Positions 61,248 to 64,000 of a stretch of DNA of 64,000 bases are shown in pieces. The DNA is taken from NCBI GenBank assembly GCA_044445605.1, contig JBIOEA010000011.1:1-64000 (forward strand), given 5' to 3'. The stretch is from CAWKDC01 sp044445605 (GTDB taxonomy: Bacteria > Pseudomonadota > Gammaproteobacteria > JABCZS01). Made by a program: the position numbers and the translations under genes. Every line of letters starts with the position of its first letter. Positions within the stretch are counted from its first letter, which is position 1. The notes beneath the pieces are model-generated. The model had not been told where the DNA came from and made no database searches. It saw only the letters and a list, made by a program, of their open reading frames with translations.

Positions 61248-63038
61248 TCAAAAGTTATACATATGCTTTGATTGCGCCTCTACTTCGGCGTTAGGTTGAG
61301 CAATAGTTCTATCAATCAAATCGAGGCATTCCTTCTGCATATGTTTCGGGACATAAAATGCTTGGGATAGGTTTTCAATAAATTGACGCAGCTGTTTTTG
61401 TGACTCAGGAAATTTGCATATATTAGATACAATGCCTACAGATTCATAAGAACGCACAGCATAGCTATACTGAGGCTTGAGATTACTAATCAGTATGTTC
61501 AGACCTATTTCTTCACACTGGATTTCGCGCGCCATTTTTTTAATGTTCTTGATCGTCGCACAAGGGACGTCTTCAAAAACGATTCGAAGTAGCAAATCAT
61601 TATCAATGCGCGTCAGGGAAAAATCCACACCCGAGAGGCCAGAGAGCACGAGTGCTTCTGCATCGCGTGGCTGGGCATTTGCAGATGACAATGTAAGGTG
61701 GCTGATGGTAAAGCCGGCACCCAATTCTCTTGAGTTAGATGTCATCTCATTTTCTATATTTTCCAGATAGTCACAATGCCTTTCTACCCTATCGGAAGAA
61801 ACATACTTACAAAGCGGAGTCAGCGAAAACGGTTCTTTCTTTGCCTCAAGTCTATACATCGAAGCCCAGGGGTTAACAAGCTGATCATTATTGTTCTTGT
61901 TCAATCTTGATTTTTCAATTTTTGCCGTATTTTGCTGATCGAGATATCTATCATAAGCGCTGGTACGGAAATAAGGGATTCCCTTGAATGCCAAGAGTCG
62001 ATCTTTGTTATTATTGTTATTTGATGCCAGTCTTTCATCCTCAACATCCATTCTTGACAATACTTCAGCGATATCCTGAGGGCGGTCATATAATTCTCCA
62101 TAACAATCCGCTACCCTTTTTTTATTATATTCATTAGATACATATTCCATTTGAGTCGCGATAGGGGAATGATGGATACGGAACCAGTTCATGAGATTGG
62201 CATAAACCGTTTTCAATGCTGTGTTTCGTTCAAATTCACCTTGAATTTTCCAAAGCTCATAAAGACGATCACTTTCAGTCAAGCAGGTCATTTCAAACTT
62301 AAGAAGCATCCACTCGTTTTTTGCATCGAGAACAAAATTTTTCAGCATTAGACCCATCGTGCTCGTCATTTGCATTTCTTTTCCAAGCACACTACAAAGC
62401 TCAACCATTTCATCATACAAGTGCTCTTCGACTTGCGGCTTCCAGAAGAAACAATGATTTTGAGCGACCCCTTGAATCGTAAAAAAGCTCGAAAGCCCCC
62501 TATCCATATTGGCAAACTTTTTAAGATCAAAGCACGAAAATAATTGATTTAACAACGCATTTGGCAACATACCAGGATCTGTATTCAAGCCAATCTTAGC
62601 CACAATGCATGCGGAGCGAAAATCACTACCTAAATCAGGAACAACTTCGATGACTTTGTCGTCTTGTTTATTGACATAAAACAGAAGGTATTCATTTGCA
62701 TTCGGATTCATTAACACAAAGCCAGAGTGCTGATGTTCATGAGCCATTGGGATTTTTTTGGAAAACGTAAATCGTTGGGCACCCGCAGGTAATTGTTGAA
62801 TAATTTCTGAGGTTGCGTCATGAGCACTGCTTATTTTGACATTAAGCTCTATCATATTTTCCGCAGCACTTAATGCTAATTCCGTACCATTTTTATTCTG
62901 ACAATGAATATAAGCAGGACCCGCTTGTTGCCCTAAAAACTCAAGTTTATTTCGTGCATACTGACTGATGGTCCAATCCCCATCATGAGTGACTGTCGGT
63001 TTTTTATTGTGAATAAAGTGGTGTATTGCAATTCTCAT
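61248..63038 (-). CDS. Large protein of unknown function, Asn-tract bearing
   Basis: The 596-residue protein has no family I recognise. There is no signal peptide or membrane helix. Two short Asn runs (SNNNNNKDR near 345 and LNKNNNDQ near 385) divide an N-terminal part (rich in aromatic residues, VNKQDDKVIEVVPDLGSDFRS) from a C-terminal part that starts with Leu-rich pattern SHLTLSSAN and VLSGLSGVDFSLTRI. ATG 63038 is chosen; ATG 63053 or a TTG at 63095 are possible. It is convergent with murA, the ends lying 22 bp apart. Like the ankyrin genes around it, it may be an effector, but this is a guess. Confidence 0.65.
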   Translation of the reverse strand: MRIAIHHFIHNKKPTVTHDGDWTISQYARNKLEFLGQQAGPAYIHCQNKNGTELALSAAENMIELNVKISSAHDATSEIIQQLPAGAQRFTFSKKIPMAHEHQHSGFVLMNPNANEYLLFYVNKQDDKVIEVVPDLGSDFRSACIVAKIGLNTDPGMLPNALLNQLFSCFDLKKFANMDRGLSSFFTIQGVAQNHCFFWKPQVEEHLYDEMVELCSVLGKEMQMTSTMGLMLKNFVLDAKNEWMLLKFEMTCLTESDRLYELWKIQGEFERNTALKTVYANLMNWFRIHHSPIATQMEYVSNEYNKKRVADCYGELYDRPQDIAEVLSRMDVEDERLASNNNNNKDRLLAFKGIPYFRTSAYDRYLDQQNTAKIEKSRLNKNNNDQLVNPWASMYRLEAKKEPFSLTPLCKYVSSDRVERHCDYLENIENEMTSNSRELGAGFTISHLTLSSANAQPRDAEALVLSGLSGVDFSLTRIDNDLLLRIVFEDVPCATIKNIKKMAREIQCEEIGLNILISNLKPQYSYAVRSYESVGIVSNICKFPESQKQLRQFIENLSQAFYVPKHMQKECLDLIDRTIAQPNAEVEAQSKHMYNF

Positions 63039-63191
63039 CGTATGTCGCCCCATAAAACCAGCTAACATGCTAACATTAGGGGCGACTAAATGCAAGTCAC
63101 ATCTCTTCTTTGTGATTTACATAAACCTTGAGCGGCACTCCACATACAAGGTACAATGCTGACATCAATTCAGTAGCAAGGGGTATCCATC

Positions 63192-64000
63192 ATGGCTCAT
63201 ACAAAAGCGACGTGTATCCAGAGATGCTCAGAAATCAATTACAACTTTCATCAAATCAAAGAGTTGGTTAACGATTTGCTAGATAAACCCGAAATTGATG
63301 CAAACCTGAAGACACTTCCCGAGCAAGAATATGAGAGATTTCTTGAATTTGTTGCTTTCAAGCTCCCTTCCCTCATAGCCTCTCTCGATGAAACAATTGA
63401 TGATGATGAAAAGAAAGCCATATTGCACAAAATAGTGATTGTTTGGAAAAAAGAGGGGGATAAACTTAACGATATATTTTATATGTTATTGAACAGCAAA
63501 CTCAACAAAAAATGGAATCTAAAAATATTCGAAGCGATATTGTCTAGAAAAGCAGAGACAGTAAATTATCTCAAGGATATTTTTCGGGCTCTTGGAGGTG
63601 AAGTGGGAAAACAAGAGATCAGAAACATTTTTGATTTATTTGTTTCATATTCAGATGAACAGTTGGCCTATCTTATAGAATACGAAGAAATATTGGGTGA
63701 TACTACCTGTTCTTTAAATGCATTGAAAAAGTGCACGACTGAATTGATGAGTAATATGCTGGAGGCTTACCGTACTGGGCGTAATGATGTCGTCACCCGG
63801 TTGATTGGATTGGGCGCTGATATCGATCAAGATGGCTTCTTCTTCGAAACGGTGCGAAATTTTGCAATATCCAGGAACCCCGCTGATGGTGAGCTTCCCA
63901 TTTCCCTCATTAAAACTAAAAAAAGCAAGGAGATGGGGCGCGCATTGTGGCCCGCAATTTCATATAAAAATCTCGCTCTCCTTCAGTGCTTGTGTGAAAA
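63192..64000 (+). CDS. Ankyrin-like protein, partial (runs off the window)
   Basis: An open frame of at least 269 codons starts at ATG 63192, with AAGGGG upstream, and has no stop before the window end. The first 190 residues are helical with many charged residues (FHQIKELVNDLLDKPEID, DDDEKKAILHKIVIVWKK). Residues about 195-220 (MLEAYRTGRNDVVTRLIGLGADID) look like one ankyrin repeat. No signal peptide is seen. Further repeats probably lie beyond the window. Confidence 0.72.
   Translation, partial: MAHTKATCIQRCSEINYNFHQIKELVNDLLDKPEIDANLKTLPEQEYERFLEFVAFKLPSLIASLDETIDDDEKKAILHKIVIVWKKEGDKLNDIFYMLLNSKLNKKWNLKIFEAILSRKAETVNYLKDIFRALGGEVGKQEIRNIFDLFVSYSDEQLAYLIEYEEILGDTTCSLNALKKCTTELMSNMLEAYRTGRNDVVTRLIGLGADIDQDGFFFETVRNFAISRNPADGELPISLIKTKKSKEMGRALWPAISYKNLALLQCLCE

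Overview
The window looks like a gammaproteobacterial chromosome, most likely order Legionellales (relatives of Legionella, Coxiella or Candidatus Berkiella). This is inferred from the order and type of housekeeping genes (cysS-gltX / lpxH, tRNA-tig-clpP-clpX-lon, sucD-sucC-sucB-sucA-sdhB-sdhA-sdhD-sdhC divergent from gltA, rimI-holD-sspB-sspA-petC-petB-petA-rpsI-rplM) combined with many ankyrin-repeat and unrecognised, effector-like proteins. The species cannot be named from this sequence alone.

Layout. 1-3156: a complete IS5-type insertion sequence (18-bp perfect inverted repeats, TA flanks) lying next to an ankyrin-like gene. 3175-17481: one giant gene of about 14.3 kb for a YD-repeat (Rhs-like) protein with LysM, hydrophobic and Pro-rich C-terminal segments, in an operon with the ankyrin-like gene. 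17782-18861: the most remarkable gene, a small protein built of 33-residue repeats with the layout of transcription activator-like effector (TALE) DNA-binding repeats, readable repeat diresidues and a good extended -10 promoter. 18877-24701: small exported protein, aconitase, NAD-malic enzyme, alpha/beta hydrolase. 24693-26946: a divergent accessory pair, a probable Cys-His-Asp protease or transglutaminase-fold protein and a membrane protein. 27007-33409: lon, clpX, clpP, tig and four tRNAs. 33598-39891: folD, cysS, gltX, lpxH and small exported or membrane proteins. 39996-50697: a TCA supercluster. 50779-64000: ankyrin gene, rimI-holD-sspBA, bc1 complex, S9/L13, an HU protein with a histone-H1-like tail, hydrolase, zapG-like gene, murA, an unrecognised 596-residue protein and the start of another ankyrin-like gene that runs off the end.

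Together the core genes give central carbon oxidation (aconitase, citrate synthase, 2-oxoglutarate dehydrogenase E1/E2, succinyl-CoA synthetase, succinate dehydrogenase, bc1 complex, malic enzyme) and protein quality control (trigger factor, ClpXP, its adaptor SspB, Lon). The accessory islands carry candidate host-interaction or competition proteins.

A second theme is short palindromic repeats. One family (core GGGCGAAAGATGTTTCGCCC) occurs at least eight times. It sits in frame inside sucB (twice) and holD, and supplies or abuts the stop codons of maeA, sucD and rimI. Two other hairpin families lie between genes. These resemble, in behaviour but not in sequence, the coding-region palindromic elements known from Rickettsia.
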